Shown: piece by piece, positions 27,310 to 38,449 of the stretch
How positions within the stretch are numbered: position 1 is the stretch's first letter
Layout: each line of letters opens with the position of its first letter
Assembly: GCF_900110995.1 (NCBI RefSeq)
Contig: NZ_FOJF01000001.1
Coordinates: forward strand, 3,570,803-3,634,802
DNA: 64,000 bases
Source of the DNA: Chitinophaga sp. YR573
GTDB lineage: Bacteria > Bacteroidota > Bacteroidia > Chitinophagales > Chitinophagaceae
Reading direction: 5' to 3'
Notes under the pieces: generated by a model
Databases searched by the model: none
What the model was told of the DNA's origin: nothing
The model's input: only the letters and a program-made list of their open reading frames with translations
Made by a program: the position numbers and the translations under genes

Positions 27310-28218
27310 ATGAAAATTATAAAGACATTTTTTATCCTTTTAACTGTTGCTACTCTTGGAGCCTGCTCCAAGGACGACAAACCGGATAACCTTGAAGATA
27401 TCCCCGGCCTGGGTGGAGATACCTGGGCTAAAACTCCACTGGACCTGTGGTTACATGATTCCATGGTGGCACCTTATAATATCGAAGTAAAATATAAATG
27501 GGACCAGTTTGAGTTTGAACTGGATAAAACACTGGTACCACCGGATGAATCTATGGTGAAGCCTGCAATATCTGCTATTCAGAAAGTATGGATAGATACC
27601 TACATCGCTGAAGCAGGAGATATATTCTTTAAACGTTACAGTCCTAAGTTCCTGATCCTTTGCGGTAGTGCCAGCTGGAATGTAGACAATGGTACCATCA
27701 CGCTGGGTACTGCAGAAGGCGGACGTAAAGTAGTGTTGTATTCTATCAACGACTTCCGCACTAAAACCTCTCCCGGTTATAAGTTATCTGATTCTGTGGT
27801 GATAAAACAAATCTTCCACGTAATAGAGCATGAATTCGGGCATATCCTTCATCAGAATATATTATACCCACCTGCCTTCAAACAGATCTCTACAGGGCAT
27901 TATACTGCTAACTGGAATAACATTTCTGATGAGGAAGCACATAGCACCGGGTTTATCACTCCTTATGCGATGTCTGGTTATGATGATGATTTCGTGGAAA
28001 CCGTTTCCCTGATGCTGACAGATGGCAGAGCTGCCTTTGACAACCTGGTAAACAGTATTCCTGAAGGAACAGTGAATGGCGTTACACAAGCTGCTGCTCA
28101 GTCGGCATTACGACAAAAAGAAGCGATGGTAGTCGGATACTTTAAATCTGCCTGGAACATTGATTTCTACAGTCTGCAAACAAGAACACGCAAAGCTGTT
28201 GAGCAGCTACTTTACTAA
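27310..28218 (+). CDS. Putative zinc metallopeptidase lipoprotein (Peptidase_Mx1-like)
   Basis: A 302-aa lipoprotein (lipobox LGACSKDD). The metzincin-like zinc motif HEFGH lies at residues 174-178 within HVIEHEFGHILHQN, and a likely Met-turn-type segment follows (ITPYAMSGYDDDFVE, with an acidic third-ligand candidate). Proteins of this type occur repeatedly downstream of susCD together with DUF4302, probably as surface proteases feeding the importer. It is anchored outside the cell if exported like its SusD neighbour. The specificity is unknown. Confidence 0.85.
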   Translation: MKIIKTFFILLTVATLGACSKDDKPDNLEDIPGLGGDTWAKTPLDLWLHDSMVAPYNIEVKYKWDQFEFELDKTLVPPDESMVKPAISAIQKVWIDTYIAEAGDIFFKRYSPKFLILCGSASWNVDNGTITLGTAEGGRKVVLYSINDFRTKTSPGYKLSDSVVIKQIFHVIEHEFGHILHQNILYPPAFKQISTGHYTANWNNISDEEAHSTGFITPYAMSGYDDDFVETVSLMLTDGRAAFDNLVNSIPEGTVNGVTQAAAQSALRQKEAMVVGYFKSAWNIDFYSLQTRTRKAVEQLLY

Positions 28219-28234
28219 TTCTATAATTACAACT

Positions 28235-29530
28235 ATGCGCAAACAGCTACTCTTTATATTTCTTACTATCACCGTACTGGCTGCCTGTAAAAAGTCGGAT
28301 GATGATAATTTATTCGGGGCTTCTCCCGATACCAGGCTGAATGATACACTGAATAAATACCAGAAAATTCTGTCTGGTGCAGAGCATGGATGGAAAGGAC
28401 TGGTGCTTCCTGATGGACTGGACCATGGTGTATTTGCTTTCTATTTCAAGTTTAATGATTCCAACAGGGTACAGATGTTTGCTGATTACGACAGTGTTTC
28501 TTCTATTACCATGAAGGAAAGCAGTTATCGCTTAAAGGCATTGCAACAACCCAGTCTTTTATTCGATTCCTATTCCTATATACATATTTTAAGTGATCCC
28601 GATGCTGCTGTAAATGGTGGTGTATATGGAGAAGGATTGTATTCTGATTTTGAATTTTCCATTGATGGTATGTCTGGTGATACTATGAAACTGACAGGTC
28701 GTTTCCATGGCAGCAAGGCGATGATCATCAAAGCTACTGCGGAAGAAGAAGCGGCTTATTACGGTAAGCAAAGTAACAGGCTGATAGATAATATTGATAA
28801 ATATCTTACCTACTTCAAACGCTTAACTACCGGTGGCGTAAACTATGATATTGCATTTAACATCTTCACCCGCAGCGCTAAATTCAGCTGGATAGATGAA
28901 AGCGGTGCAGAGCATGTAGAGATCACAGGGTTCTATTACACACCGGATGGTGTTGCTTTTTATCCTGCAGTAAATGGCAGTATAACTGCTTTTAATAACG
29001 TTACCTGGAGCCCTTCCACCACTACATTGAGCTTCACCGTAAACGGCAGTGCAGGTACTATTAAGGAAATAGCTAAACCAACAGTGATAGACAAGACTGC
29101 TCCTAAAGCATGGTATAACGCGGTGATTGGCTCTTACTGGCAGTCTGTAACCGGCTTCCATGTAAACGGTGTAGATGATGCCTATGGTATCCAGACCTTA
29201 CCGAATTACTACCTGCTGCTGTTTTATCCGCAGTTTGGGACGAGTTCCGGCATTAACTATGATCTGCTGAGTTTTGTGACGTATGACGGTGTTACCCAAC
29301 CCAGCATAGAGTATGGTCCTGCTTTCAGTGCTCCCAACTATACCACAGACGGCAGAATCGTTTTCCCTTACCTGGGCGACCTGGGCACTTACCCTGATGA
29401 TGCGACCCCCATCATAAATACAATTACAAAAATTTCAGAGAGCACAGGATTCTACCTGGTACGCACCGGAAGTGCTACTTACGATATGGTAAGTGCAAAA
29501 GATGGCAAAGCCTGGATATCCTGGAACTAA
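28235..29530 (+). CDS. DUF4302-family lipoprotein
   Basis: About 431 aa from the ATG at 28235; an upstream in-frame start at 28160 would lie inside the peptidase gene and lacks a signal. The lipobox is LAACKKSDDDN, and the mature start has the DUF4302 pattern TRLNDTLNKYQKILSGAEHGWKGLVLP. The family has no established function but is consistently found next to SusCD and the Mx1 peptidase. This suggests a surface binding or inhibitory partner. It is followed by the giant adhesin gene only 21 nt later. Confidence 0.85.
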   Translation: MRKQLLFIFLTITVLAACKKSDDDNLFGASPDTRLNDTLNKYQKILSGAEHGWKGLVLPDGLDHGVFAFYFKFNDSNRVQMFADYDSVSSITMKESSYRLKALQQPSLLFDSYSYIHILSDPDAAVNGGVYGEGLYSDFEFSIDGMSGDTMKLTGRFHGSKAMIIKATAEEEAAYYGKQSNRLIDNIDKYLTYFKRLTTGGVNYDIAFNIFTRSAKFSWIDESGAEHVEITGFYYTPDGVAFYPAVNGSITAFNNVTWSPSTTTLSFTVNGSAGTIKEIAKPTVIDKTAPKAWYNAVIGSYWQSVTGFHVNGVDDAYGIQTLPNYYLLLFYPQFGTSSGINYDLLSFVTYDGVTQPSIEYGPAFSAPNYTTDGRIVFPYLGDLGTYPDDATPIINTITKISESTGFYLVRTGSATYDMVSAKDGKAWISWN

Positions 29531-29551
29531 AAATCTAAAAGAGCTTTTGAT

Positions 29552-32500
29552 ATGAAACGGTATACTACTTATTCCTTTTGCAGAGTAACCTGGCTGGTCG
29601 CAGTATTGCTGATGAGCATACTGAGCGTACGTGCCCAGACGAATATCAGTATAGGCGCAGGGACCTTCGGTAATGAAGAGAGCTGGTATCCCTGTCCTTT
29701 GCAGGATTATTATGATGGGGCCAGGGCGCAATACCTGTACAAGGCATCTGAGCTACAGGCGGCCGGTATGGGCGCAGGTGTTATCAGCGCACTTAGTTTT
29801 AAGGTGCTGAACCTGCGTGGCGGAGGATTGATAGAAAACTACACTATTAAGATAGGTACCGTTTCAGCCTCTCAGTTAAACCAGACTACCTGGGAAACTG
29901 TGAGTAGTGTGGTATATGGCCCTGCCATGTATCAGCCCGTAACCGGTACAAATACTTTTGCGTTTGCTGCCAATTTTACCTGGAATGGTATGGATAACAT
30001 TGTAGTGGAAATATGTAACGGGGATAACAGTGGTGAAACGAGTGATCAGAACCCCGAAGTACAGTATACTACTAATCTGCCTTTTAATGCTTCACATACT
30101 TACAGGGCTTATGGCGAGGGTAACCTTTGTGCTACTACGAATACAGCCAATACCGGTACTTTAAGTAACCGCCCGGATATTGTGTTTGCATGGACAGCCG
30201 CAGCTGCCTGTACAGGTACACCTGTTGCAGGTACGCCTGTTATAGATGCTTCTGAAATATGCACTACAGGTAAAGTAAACCTCTCCCTGAGTGGCACTAC
30301 GATTGCTTCCGGTTTAACATTCCAGTGGCAATCATCTCTGGATAACAGTACCTGGTCGAATATCACCGGTGCTACAACAGGTAGTTATACTGCTACACAA
30401 ACCGTTAACACCTGGTATCGTTGTGTTGTAAGCTGTGGTGGATCTTCTGTTTTTTCTGCCAGTGTACAGGGCGTATCACCTTCTCCTGTAAGTGGTACTT
30501 TTACTATTAACAGTGCAGTTGCTACAGGTGGAAGTAATTTTCAGTCGTTTAATGATGCTGTTAACTTTATCAAATGTGGCATCAGCAATGCAGTTGTATT
30601 TAATGTAGTAACTGCCAGTGGCCCTTATAATGAACAGGTGGTGATCCCGGCTATTCCGGGAGCATCTGCTACCAACACTATTACTTTCAATGGTAATGGC
30701 AATAATATTCATTATTTATCTGCTATTAGTACAAGTCCGGCTGTTATAAAACTGGATGGGGCAGATTATATCATCATCAACGATCTGGATATTAAAACAG
30801 ATGGTAGTGGTTACAATGAATATGGATTTGGTATTCATCTGACGAATGACGCAGATTTTAACATTATCAATAATTGTAGGATTACATCAGACCTGTTATC
30901 CGGTTCGCAGAACTTTGCTGGTATTGTTATCAGCGGAGGTAATTTCCTGACGGATGAAAATTCAAAAAGTGATAACAATACCATCAGTAATAACACTATT
31001 ACGGGTGGCTATTATGGTATCACGATGTATGGTAACCTGGTAGATGCAGCTGGTAATAATAAGATCATCAATAATACTATTCATGATTTCCATCATGGAG
31101 GTATCAATGCGCAGGGCACATTTAACCTGTTGATAGAAGGAAATGAGATCAGTCGTCCTGCACGTACCACCACCTGGCAGTTTTATGGCCTGTATCTTAC
31201 CGGTCTTAATACTAAGCTGAACGTTAATGGTAACAGGATCAGTAATCCTTATGGTGGTACTCCTGATAATCTTGATTACTGTTTTGGTATTGATATAGAA
31301 AGTGCAGGAGCATTGCCGGGATTGGAAAATGTGATCAGCAATAACCTCATTTATAATTTTACTGCCGGGGGGAATGCGGAAGGCATTCATGTGTCTGCCT
31401 GTAATAATGCCTGGTTCTATCATAACACGATAGCGTTGGATGGTGCCAGCACTGCTGCTACTTACACAGCTTACGGTTTTTATGTAGATCCCTATTGTGG
31501 TGGTATCAACTTTAAGAACAACATTATTCATGTCACCAGGGCTGGTGCCGGTAAGAAGTATGCACTATATGTGGAAGCTGATCCGGGTACTGTAATCGCT
31601 GACCACAATGACTACTACATAGCTAACTCTGTACAGCAGGGTGCTACCGGTTATTATGGTGCTGCTGATTATCAGACACTGGCACAATGGAAAGTTGCTT
31701 TTGGCGGGGATGCTACCTCTGTTGCAATGAATCCTTTGTTCTTTGATGTGACTGCCGGTAACTACATGCCGCAGAACAATTCACTGAACGATCAGGGTGT
31801 ATTTGTAAATATTACCAAAGATATTACCGGTGCTGTACGTAGTACGACCAAACCGGATGTAGGGGCCTATGAGTTTACACCTCCTGCATGTACTGCGCCA
31901 CCAACGCCTGGTACTACTATTTTATCTGCCAACCCTATTTGTGCGAATACACAGGTAGTACTGGGATTAACAGGTAACTCAATAGGAGTGGGACAAACTT
32001 ACCAGTGGCAATCTTCTCCCGATGGCGTTACTTTTACTTCACTGGGCGCTGTGATGGATGGTTCGGATACTACCATTACCGGAACTGTTTCTACTTATTA
32101 CCGTGTAGCATTAACCTGCAGTGGTAATGCGTCCTATTCTACCCCTATACTTTTAACAGTAAATCCACCGGTACCAACTGGTGTGTATACCATTAACAAA
32201 GGAGCTGCTGCCAGTGCCACCAACTATGTGAGTTTCACGGCTGCCAGTCAGGCCCTGCAATGTGGTATTACCGGTCCGGTCGTATTTAATGTAGTGGCTA
32301 ATTCCGGTCCTTACAATGAGCAACTGATACTGGATAGTATCAAAGGCAGCTCTGCGGTGAATACTGTTACATTTAACGGTAATGGTAACACGATAGCGTT
32401 CAGCTCCATTAATTCATTCGAACGTTCAGTCATCAAACTGAGAAGTACAGACCATGTGATTATTGATAGTCTGGTGATAGATGCTACAGGTACCGGTACT

Positions 32501-35500
32501 TATGGATATGGTGTGCAGTTGTTGAATAATGCTGATAGCAACGTTGTAAGCAGATGTAAGATTACTGTGCCCACTGTTTATAATAGTGGAAGTGAATATA
32601 CAGGTATCGCTATCACAGGTGCCGAAGATTATGCCGGGTCTACGGGTTCTAATTGTGATGGTAATACTATCAAAAATAATACGATTACCGGTGGTGATGG
32701 TGGTATTACGCTGATGGGTTATTACGCTGGTATTATTAAGGGTAACACGATCGCCAATAATGATATCCGCGATTTCTACAGAGTTGGTATTTATATCACC
32801 GGAGTTTCCAATACATTGATTTCCGGAAATAAAATAAGCAGACCTACCCGTACAGATCTTAACAGTTTTGTTGGGATTGTTTCTGATGGTCATAGCGGCC
32901 TGGTGATAGAGAACAACAGGATCTTTAATCCATGTGGCGCAGATCCTTCTGCTTATGCCAGCTTTACCGGTATTGAAATGGATCGCTCTGATGATAACAA
33001 TCCAACGGAGAATGTGGTAAGGAATAATGTGATCTACAATGTTAATACAACCGGTAGCATTGATGCTATCTATACAAATGGTTCAGACAATACCCTTTAC
33101 TATCATAATACTATAGATGTTAATCTTCCTGCTGTTGCTAACACCAGTGGTGTGAATGGTTTTGTACTTTACGGAGATGTAACAAGAATGATCATCAGGA
33201 ATAATCTTGTTCGTATTACAAGAGGAGGTACAGGTGAGAAGACGGCGATGAATGCGATGAATAAAGTGGATGGTATCACGCTTGATAATAACAACTACTC
33301 TGTAAAAGGCGGTGTTGTTAATTACATCGGAAGAACGGATAATATCGCTTATACCACATTAGCCGGCTGGAAAGCAGCAAGTCTGCAGGAAGCACATTCT
33401 ACCAATGTAGAACCTGTATATGCAGATGTAACCAACGGTAATCTTGCTCCTGTTATTTCTCCGCTGGATAATACAGGTACACCTGTTCCTGTTAGCAAAG
33501 ACATTAATGGTGTAACCAGGAGTACTACCACTCCGGATATGGGCGCGTTTGAAATCAGTATTCCGGCATGTGCTGCTCCTCCGGTAGCTGGTACTACAGT
33601 TGTTGTTCCGGCTACAGGTGCTTGTTTAGGAGACAGTGTGAAACTGAGTTTAACAGGTAACACCACGGGTGGTACACAAACTTACCAGTGGCAGAGTGCA
33701 AAATCTGCAACGGGTCCGTGGACAGACTTTGGAGATCTGCAATATATTCCTGAAACAATTATAGCGCTGACGTTTAGCAATTACTTCCGTTGTGGCGTGA
33801 CTTGTGGCGGTACTACCGTTTACTCTGCTCCGGCCAGTGTGAATATGAATGCAGCGTTCCAGTCGGGTTTCTATACGATCAATCCTGCATTACCTGCGGG
33901 TGTGACCAACTTCCAGACTTTCAACGCTGCAGTAGCGGCACTGGAATGTGGTATTACCGGTAATGTGACCTTCCTGGTATCTCCGGGTACTTATAATGAA
34001 CAGGTGAGGATGCACCATGTAGCAGGTTCCGGTGTGAATGCACGTGTGGCTTTCACCAGCGCTAACAATGATGCAACTTCGGTTACACTCACTTACGCAG
34101 CGGTTGACCCAGGCGATAACTATGTACTGACACTTGACAGTGCTGACTACGTTACTTACAATGCTATCACACTGAAGGCAGATGGCCCTGATTACGGAAG
34201 GGTGATCTATATGGCAGGTGCTACCTCTCATGACAGCTTAACGAATAACACCATCATTGCTCCGGTAGCTACATTCTCTACTCCTGATATCGCAGGTATT
34301 TATGCAGATCAGTTTACAGGTATCGATAACGTAATCAAGGGCAATACCATTCAGAATGGAGACAATGGTATATGGCTGGCTGGTGTAAATCAGCAGACTT
34401 ATTACCATGATCATGTCATTGACAGTAATAAGATCTCAGGTGCTTATTCAAATGGTATCTATACGATGCTGAGCAACCACCTGAAGATTAATAATAATAC
34501 AGTGGATCTGAATGCACCGGGATACGGCGTTTCTGGTATTTTTGTTCAGTATGGAGACAGTATCTGTACTGTTACTCATAACCACATCACTATCAATAAT
34601 GCGCACAGCCCTGCATACGGTATCAACTTTACTTACAGTGGCGCTTCGATTGCAGGTTCCGGTTCCATAGAAGGAAATACTATCCTGGCCTTGAACGGTA
34701 ATACCAGCGATTTGTATGGTATCTATACGGGTAACAACCAGTTCCTGAATGCAGTGAACAATGTGGTGAGCATTAAAACCACCTCTTCAGTAGCCAGTGG
34801 CTTGTATGTGCAGGGGGAAGAAAATGCGAGCTATACTAATAACAGCATTTACAATACGTCTCCTACCAGCGGTACAAAAAATACAGCTGCTTACCTGAGA
34901 CAAAGTAAGCCAACTGTAGTAGTAAGGAATAACATCTTTGCACATGGAGCAGGTCGCAGAGCGTTGTATGTATATAATTACCAGTATGAAAATACGGACT
35001 TCAATACGCTGTATACTACTGGAACGGTGCTGGCTTCTACCCGTACTGCGGACTATGCTTCCTTACCCGCTTTTGTTGCGGCTACCAAACAGGAACAGCA
35101 TTCCATGGTGTACAAACCAGCGTTTGTAAGCGCCAGCGACCTCAGACCGGATGTGACAAGTACAGATGTATGGGCTTTGAATGGCCGTGGTGTACAGGTT
35201 CCAGGTAACAATCATGATTTCAATAACCAACTAAGGCCAACTACATTAGAAACAGGCGTACCGGATATGGGCGCATTTGAATTTGCTCCCACTTCCGTAC
35301 CTGTTGCATTGACAGGCATACCAGCTATACCGGTTGCAGGCAGTACACAAACATTTATGTTTGGTTCTGATACGGTAGCTACCCTTAAATGGGATGCAGC
35401 GAGCGCTATTCCTTCTGCTATCACTTTACAGCGTTATACCGGTACTGTACCAACGGGATTATCTCCTGCTGCACAGTACATGTACTTCTATACCAATGTA

Positions 35501-38449
35501 AATGTAACCGGCAGCGGCGCTTACAACTATACGCTGAAACAGTACTATATGGACCCATGGCAGGGTACTGTGAAAAATCAGTCGCTGTTACAACTGGGCA
35601 GAACAGATGCTGCTGATAAATGGATAACAGGAGATAGCAGCACGGTAAATGATCCCGCTAATTATCTCACAGAATCCAAACTCAGCTTCTTAGGCAAATT
35701 TACCGGTCTGGTAGACAGTGCAAGAGCAGTAGTGCCGGTTGTGATCTCTCCTGCGGATAGTTCCAACACAGGTACCCGCTTCTGGGTAGGTTATGGTCAT
35801 CACGAATACTTTACAGAGAACAATGCACAGAACATGGTATTGTACCTGAGTGCTGCGAATGAAGATGCTGATGTAACCGTGAAGATCAATAATACCAGCT
35901 GGATAAAAACATATCATATCCCTGCGAATACCGCTATCACAAGTGACCTGATTCCTAAACAGGGTCTTGAAGATGCGAGGTTACTGACAGAAGGGGTGTC
36001 TGATAAAGGCATCAGTATTGAAAGTACCAAACCGATTGTAGCATACGCACATATTTATAGTCATGAATCATCAGGAGCTACCATGTTATTACCGGTAGGT
36101 ACTTACGGATATGAATACTATGCATTAGGGTATAATCAGTCTTACAGTTATCTCGATTACTCCTGGAGTTATGTAGTAGCTGACCAGCCGAATACACTGG
36201 TAGAGATTACCCCATCCGTACCAACAGAAGGTGGTCATCCGGCAAACGTACCGTTCACAGTAGTATTAAATAAAGGAGAGATTTACCAGGTACTGGGAGC
36301 AAGAATAGGTGGTGGCCTTGGCTACGATATCACTGGTACCAGGTTCAGGTCTGTATCCAATGCTTCCGGCAAATGTTATCCTATTGGTGTATTCACCGGT
36401 AGCAGCCGTACCAGCATCAGCTGTGCAGGCAGTGGCAGCGGTGGTAACGGTGATAACATTATCCAGCAGAACTTCCCTTCTCAGGCATGGGGCAAACGTT
36501 ATCTGACAGCGCCTACTTCTACTGATGAAGATCCGGGGGTACTGATGGGCAATGTGTACCGTGTACAGGTAAAAGACCCTGCTACAGTGGTGAAGAGGAA
36601 TGGTACCGTGTTAACAGGACTGATCAATAACCGTTACTATCAGTACAACAGTACTACCGCAGATTATATTCAGGCAGATCAGCCCATCATGGTGGCTCAG
36701 TACATGGCTTCATGGACAGAGTGTTTCAATACCGGTGGATATGGAGATCCTGAAATGATTTATCTGAGCCCTATTGAACAGGGTATTAAAAAGACAGGTT
36801 TCTATCGTAATACACAGGAAAGCATTGAGGCTAACCTGCTGACGCTGATCATCCCTGATGGAGGTGTATCTACACTGAAGATTGATGGTAGCAGCACATT
36901 CGACTATACTTACAAACATCCTGCATTGGCTGGTTATACGGTAGTCGTAAAACGTTGGGATGCTGAACAGGCACAGAGCAGCGTACAGAGTGATTCTGCC
37001 TTCACTGCCATTACTTACGGTCTTGGTGAAAACGAAAGCTACGGTTACAATGCCGGTACGCTGGTGAGGAACCTGAACACAAGAACATCTATTACAAATA
37101 CAAACAGCGACAGTACTTCGGTGAGCGATCACACTTGTGCCAACACACCTTTCAGGTTTACATTTATCGCTACACAAAAACCAGCATCCATTGTATGGGG
37201 TATTAGTCAGGTGAGCAATATTACTCCTGCAACAGATGTAACACAAACCAATCCTGTTCCGGTTGATTCATTTGTAGCCAACAGCAGAAAGTACTATCGC
37301 TTTGCCATTAAACAGGATTATACTTTCACTAAAGCAGGTACTTATTATGTACCGGTAACAATGATAGATCCTACACTGGAAGGTTGCGATAACAAACTGG
37401 TTACTTATTTACCAGTCACTGTAATTGCTGCACCGGTAGTGAGTTTCACTTATGCCTTTAACGGTTGTGTAAGTGACTCCGTAAGGTTTAAAGGAATGGC
37501 AGTTACCAGCAATGCTGCTGCGATCAATAAATGGAGCTGGGCATTTGGAGATGCTGCTACCAGTCTGTTACAGAATCCTGTTCACCTGTATGGTAACGGT
37601 GGTACTTACGCTGTGAACTTTGATATCATCGCAGCAGATGGTTGTACCGCGGATACGACTGGTAACATAGTAGTAAAAGGACCTGCTTCCGGTATACTGA
37701 CAACGGACTCTATCACCACATGTATAGGAACTGCTGCTTCCTTCTCTGTACAGAGCCCTGCTACCGGTGTAGACTATAACTGGTATGATGCACTGACCGG
37801 TGGTGCGCTGGTTGGAACAGGCAGTACGCTTAATATCAGCGCGGCTAATGTTACTGCTACTTACTACCTGGAAACAATAAAGGATGGTTGTCCTGGTCCA
37901 AAACGCACAATCGCTAAACTGGTGGTACTGCCACTGTTAACGGCTCCTGTTGCACAACTGGATTCTGCAGGTGTGAACACGCTTCGTTTCAAATGGGCAG
38001 CTGTTCCTAATGCTACCGGGTATGAAGTCTCTACAGACGGATTGACCTGGACATCAGTAAGTGGTCTGTCATATACTATCAGCGGATTGAAACCTTCTCA
38101 GGAAGTAACGCTGCACATCAGAGCATTGGGTTGTGAAACGGTGAATGGTGCGAATGTGAGTGGTACTACATTACTGGATGGTATCTATATCCCGAATGTG
38201 TTTACTCCGAATGGTGATGGTGTGAATGAGACGTTCAAAGTGTATGGTTATATCGTGAAAACGATACACCTGATGATCTTTGACCAGTGGGGTGAGAAAT
38301 TGTTTGAGTCTGATAGTCAGGACAGAGGATGGGATGGTGTCTACAAAGGAAAACAACAGCCTTCCGGAGTGTACATGTATGTATGCAGGCTGCAATTGCT
38401 GGATGGAAGTACTGTAGAAAAGAAAGGCATTATCAACCTCATAAGATGA
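29552..38449 (+). CDS. Giant modular surface adhesin with T9SS type B sorting domain
   Basis: 2965 aa with signal peptide (cleavage after SVRAQ, residue ~29). Order of modules: an N-terminal beta-sandwich-like domain (30-215), three tandem units of ~560 residues each pairing an Ig-like domain with a right-handed beta-helix (~218-1910), a linker, an IgGFc-binding-like domain (~2070-2510), a PKD domain (~2627-2711, FGDAATSLLQNPVHLYGNGG), an Ig-like domain and an FN3 domain. The C-terminal gliding-motility/CHU_C sorting domain (~2880-2965) contains IYIPNVFTPNGDGVNETF and FDQWGEKLFES. Such proteins cross the outer membrane by T9SS and act in adhesion, gliding or polymer binding. The stop overlaps the next start (ATGA). 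Confidence 0.92.
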   Translation: MKRYTTYSFCRVTWLVAVLLMSILSVRAQTNISIGAGTFGNEESWYPCPLQDYYDGARAQYLYKASELQAAGMGAGVISALSFKVLNLRGGGLIENYTIKIGTVSASQLNQTTWETVSSVVYGPAMYQPVTGTNTFAFAANFTWNGMDNIVVEICNGDNSGETSDQNPEVQYTTNLPFNASHTYRAYGEGNLCATTNTANTGTLSNRPDIVFAWTAAAACTGTPVAGTPVIDASEICTTGKVNLSLSGTTIASGLTFQWQSSLDNSTWSNITGATTGSYTATQTVNTWYRCVVSCGGSSVFSASVQGVSPSPVSGTFTINSAVATGGSNFQSFNDAVNFIKCGISNAVVFNVVTASGPYNEQVVIPAIPGASATNTITFNGNGNNIHYLSAISTSPAVIKLDGADYIIINDLDIKTDGSGYNEYGFGIHLTNDADFNIINNCRITSDLLSGSQNFAGIVISGGNFLTDENSKSDNNTISNNTITGGYYGITMYGNLVDAAGNNKIINNTIHDFHHGGINAQGTFNLLIEGNEISRPARTTTWQFYGLYLTGLNTKLNVNGNRISNPYGGTPDNLDYCFGIDIESAGALPGLENVISNNLIYNFTAGGNAEGIHVSACNNAWFYHNTIALDGASTAATYTAYGFYVDPYCGGINFKNNIIHVTRAGAGKKYALYVEADPGTVIADHNDYYIANSVQQGATGYYGAADYQTLAQWKVAFGGDATSVAMNPLFFDVTAGNYMPQNNSLNDQGVFVNITKDITGAVRSTTKPDVGAYEFTPPACTAPPTPGTTILSANPICANTQVVLGLTGNSIGVGQTYQWQSSPDGVTFTSLGAVMDGSDTTITGTVSTYYRVALTCSGNASYSTPILLTVNPPVPTGVYTINKGAAASATNYVSFTAASQALQCGITGPVVFNVVANSGPYNEQLILDSIKGSSAVNTVTFNGNGNTIAFSSINSFERSVIKLRSTDHVIIDSLVIDATGTGTYGYGVQLLNNADSNVVSRCKITVPTVYNSGSEYTGIAITGAEDYAGSTGSNCDGNTIKNNTITGGDGGITLMGYYAGIIKGNTIANNDIRDFYRVGIYITGVSNTLISGNKISRPTRTDLNSFVGIVSDGHSGLVIENNRIFNPCGADPSAYASFTGIEMDRSDDNNPTENVVRNNVIYNVNTTGSIDAIYTNGSDNTLYYHNTIDVNLPAVANTSGVNGFVLYGDVTRMIIRNNLVRITRGGTGEKTAMNAMNKVDGITLDNNNYSVKGGVVNYIGRTDNIAYTTLAGWKAASLQEAHSTNVEPVYADVTNGNLAPVISPLDNTGTPVPVSKDINGVTRSTTTPDMGAFEISIPACAAPPVAGTTVVVPATGACLGDSVKLSLTGNTTGGTQTYQWQSAKSATGPWTDFGDLQYIPETIIALTFSNYFRCGVTCGGTTVYSAPASVNMNAAFQSGFYTINPALPAGVTNFQTFNAAVAALECGITGNVTFLVSPGTYNEQVRMHHVAGSGVNARVAFTSANNDATSVTLTYAAVDPGDNYVLTLDSADYVTYNAITLKADGPDYGRVIYMAGATSHDSLTNNTIIAPVATFSTPDIAGIYADQFTGIDNVIKGNTIQNGDNGIWLAGVNQQTYYHDHVIDSNKISGAYSNGIYTMLSNHLKINNNTVDLNAPGYGVSGIFVQYGDSICTVTHNHITINNAHSPAYGINFTYSGASIAGSGSIEGNTILALNGNTSDLYGIYTGNNQFLNAVNNVVSIKTTSSVASGLYVQGEENASYTNNSIYNTSPTSGTKNTAAYLRQSKPTVVVRNNIFAHGAGRRALYVYNYQYENTDFNTLYTTGTVLASTRTADYASLPAFVAATKQEQHSMVYKPAFVSASDLRPDVTSTDVWALNGRGVQVPGNNHDFNNQLRPTTLETGVPDMGAFEFAPTSVPVALTGIPAIPVAGSTQTFMFGSDTVATLKWDAASAIPSAITLQRYTGTVPTGLSPAAQYMYFYTNVNVTGSGAYNYTLKQYYMDPWQGTVKNQSLLQLGRTDAADKWITGDSSTVNDPANYLTESKLSFLGKFTGLVDSARAVVPVVISPADSSNTGTRFWVGYGHHEYFTENNAQNMVLYLSAANEDADVTVKINNTSWIKTYHIPANTAITSDLIPKQGLEDARLLTEGVSDKGISIESTKPIVAYAHIYSHESSGATMLLPVGTYGYEYYALGYNQSYSYLDYSWSYVVADQPNTLVEITPSVPTEGGHPANVPFTVVLNKGEIYQVLGARIGGGLGYDITGTRFRSVSNASGKCYPIGVFTGSSRTSISCAGSGSGGNGDNIIQQNFPSQAWGKRYLTAPTSTDEDPGVLMGNVYRVQVKDPATVVKRNGTVLTGLINNRYYQYNSTTADYIQADQPIMVAQYMASWTECFNTGGYGDPEMIYLSPIEQGIKKTGFYRNTQESIEANLLTLIIPDGGVSTLKIDGSSTFDYTYKHPALAGYTVVVKRWDAEQAQSSVQSDSAFTAITYGLGENESYGYNAGTLVRNLNTRTSITNTNSDSTSVSDHTCANTPFRFTFIATQKPASIVWGISQVSNITPATDVTQTNPVPVDSFVANSRKYYRFAIKQDYTFTKAGTYYVPVTMIDPTLEGCDNKLVTYLPVTVIAAPVVSFTYAFNGCVSDSVRFKGMAVTSNAAAINKWSWAFGDAATSLLQNPVHLYGNGGTYAVNFDIIAADGCTADTTGNIVVKGPASGILTTDSITTCIGTAASFSVQSPATGVDYNWYDALTGGALVGTGSTLNISAANVTATYYLETIKDGCPGPKRTIAKLVVLPLLTAPVAQLDSAGVNTLRFKWAAVPNATGYEVSTDGLTWTSVSGLSYTISGLKPSQEVTLHIRALGCETVNGANVSGTTLLDGIYIPNVFTPNGDGVNETFKVYGYIVKTIHLMIFDQWGEKLFESDSQDRGWDGVYKGKQQPSGVYMYVCRLQLLDGSTVEKKGIINLIR
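30208..35290 (+). repeat. Three tandem ~1.68-kb Ig plus beta-helix modules inside the adhesin gene
   Basis: Units start near 30208, 31885 and 33565. Each begins with a Cys-rich PPxxGTT-like segment, then an Ig-like domain with TYQWQSS, then GxYTIN and a CGI(T/S) segment, VVFNVV, (G)PYNEQ, and a series of parallel-beta-helix coils with N-x-I-x-N ladders. Each closes with a (P)D(M/V)GA(Y/F)EF motif. The first two spacings are within a few bases of 1680 nt. Confidence 0.8.

Noticed and set aside
30962..31531. Long open frame on the minus strand (189 codons) inside the giant adhesin gene
   Set aside because: It runs antisense to the Asn/Thr/Ile-rich beta-helix repeats, whose biased codons keep the reverse frame open. 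It has no signal, family motif or start context, and similar shadows occur at 32426-32893 and 36710-37246.
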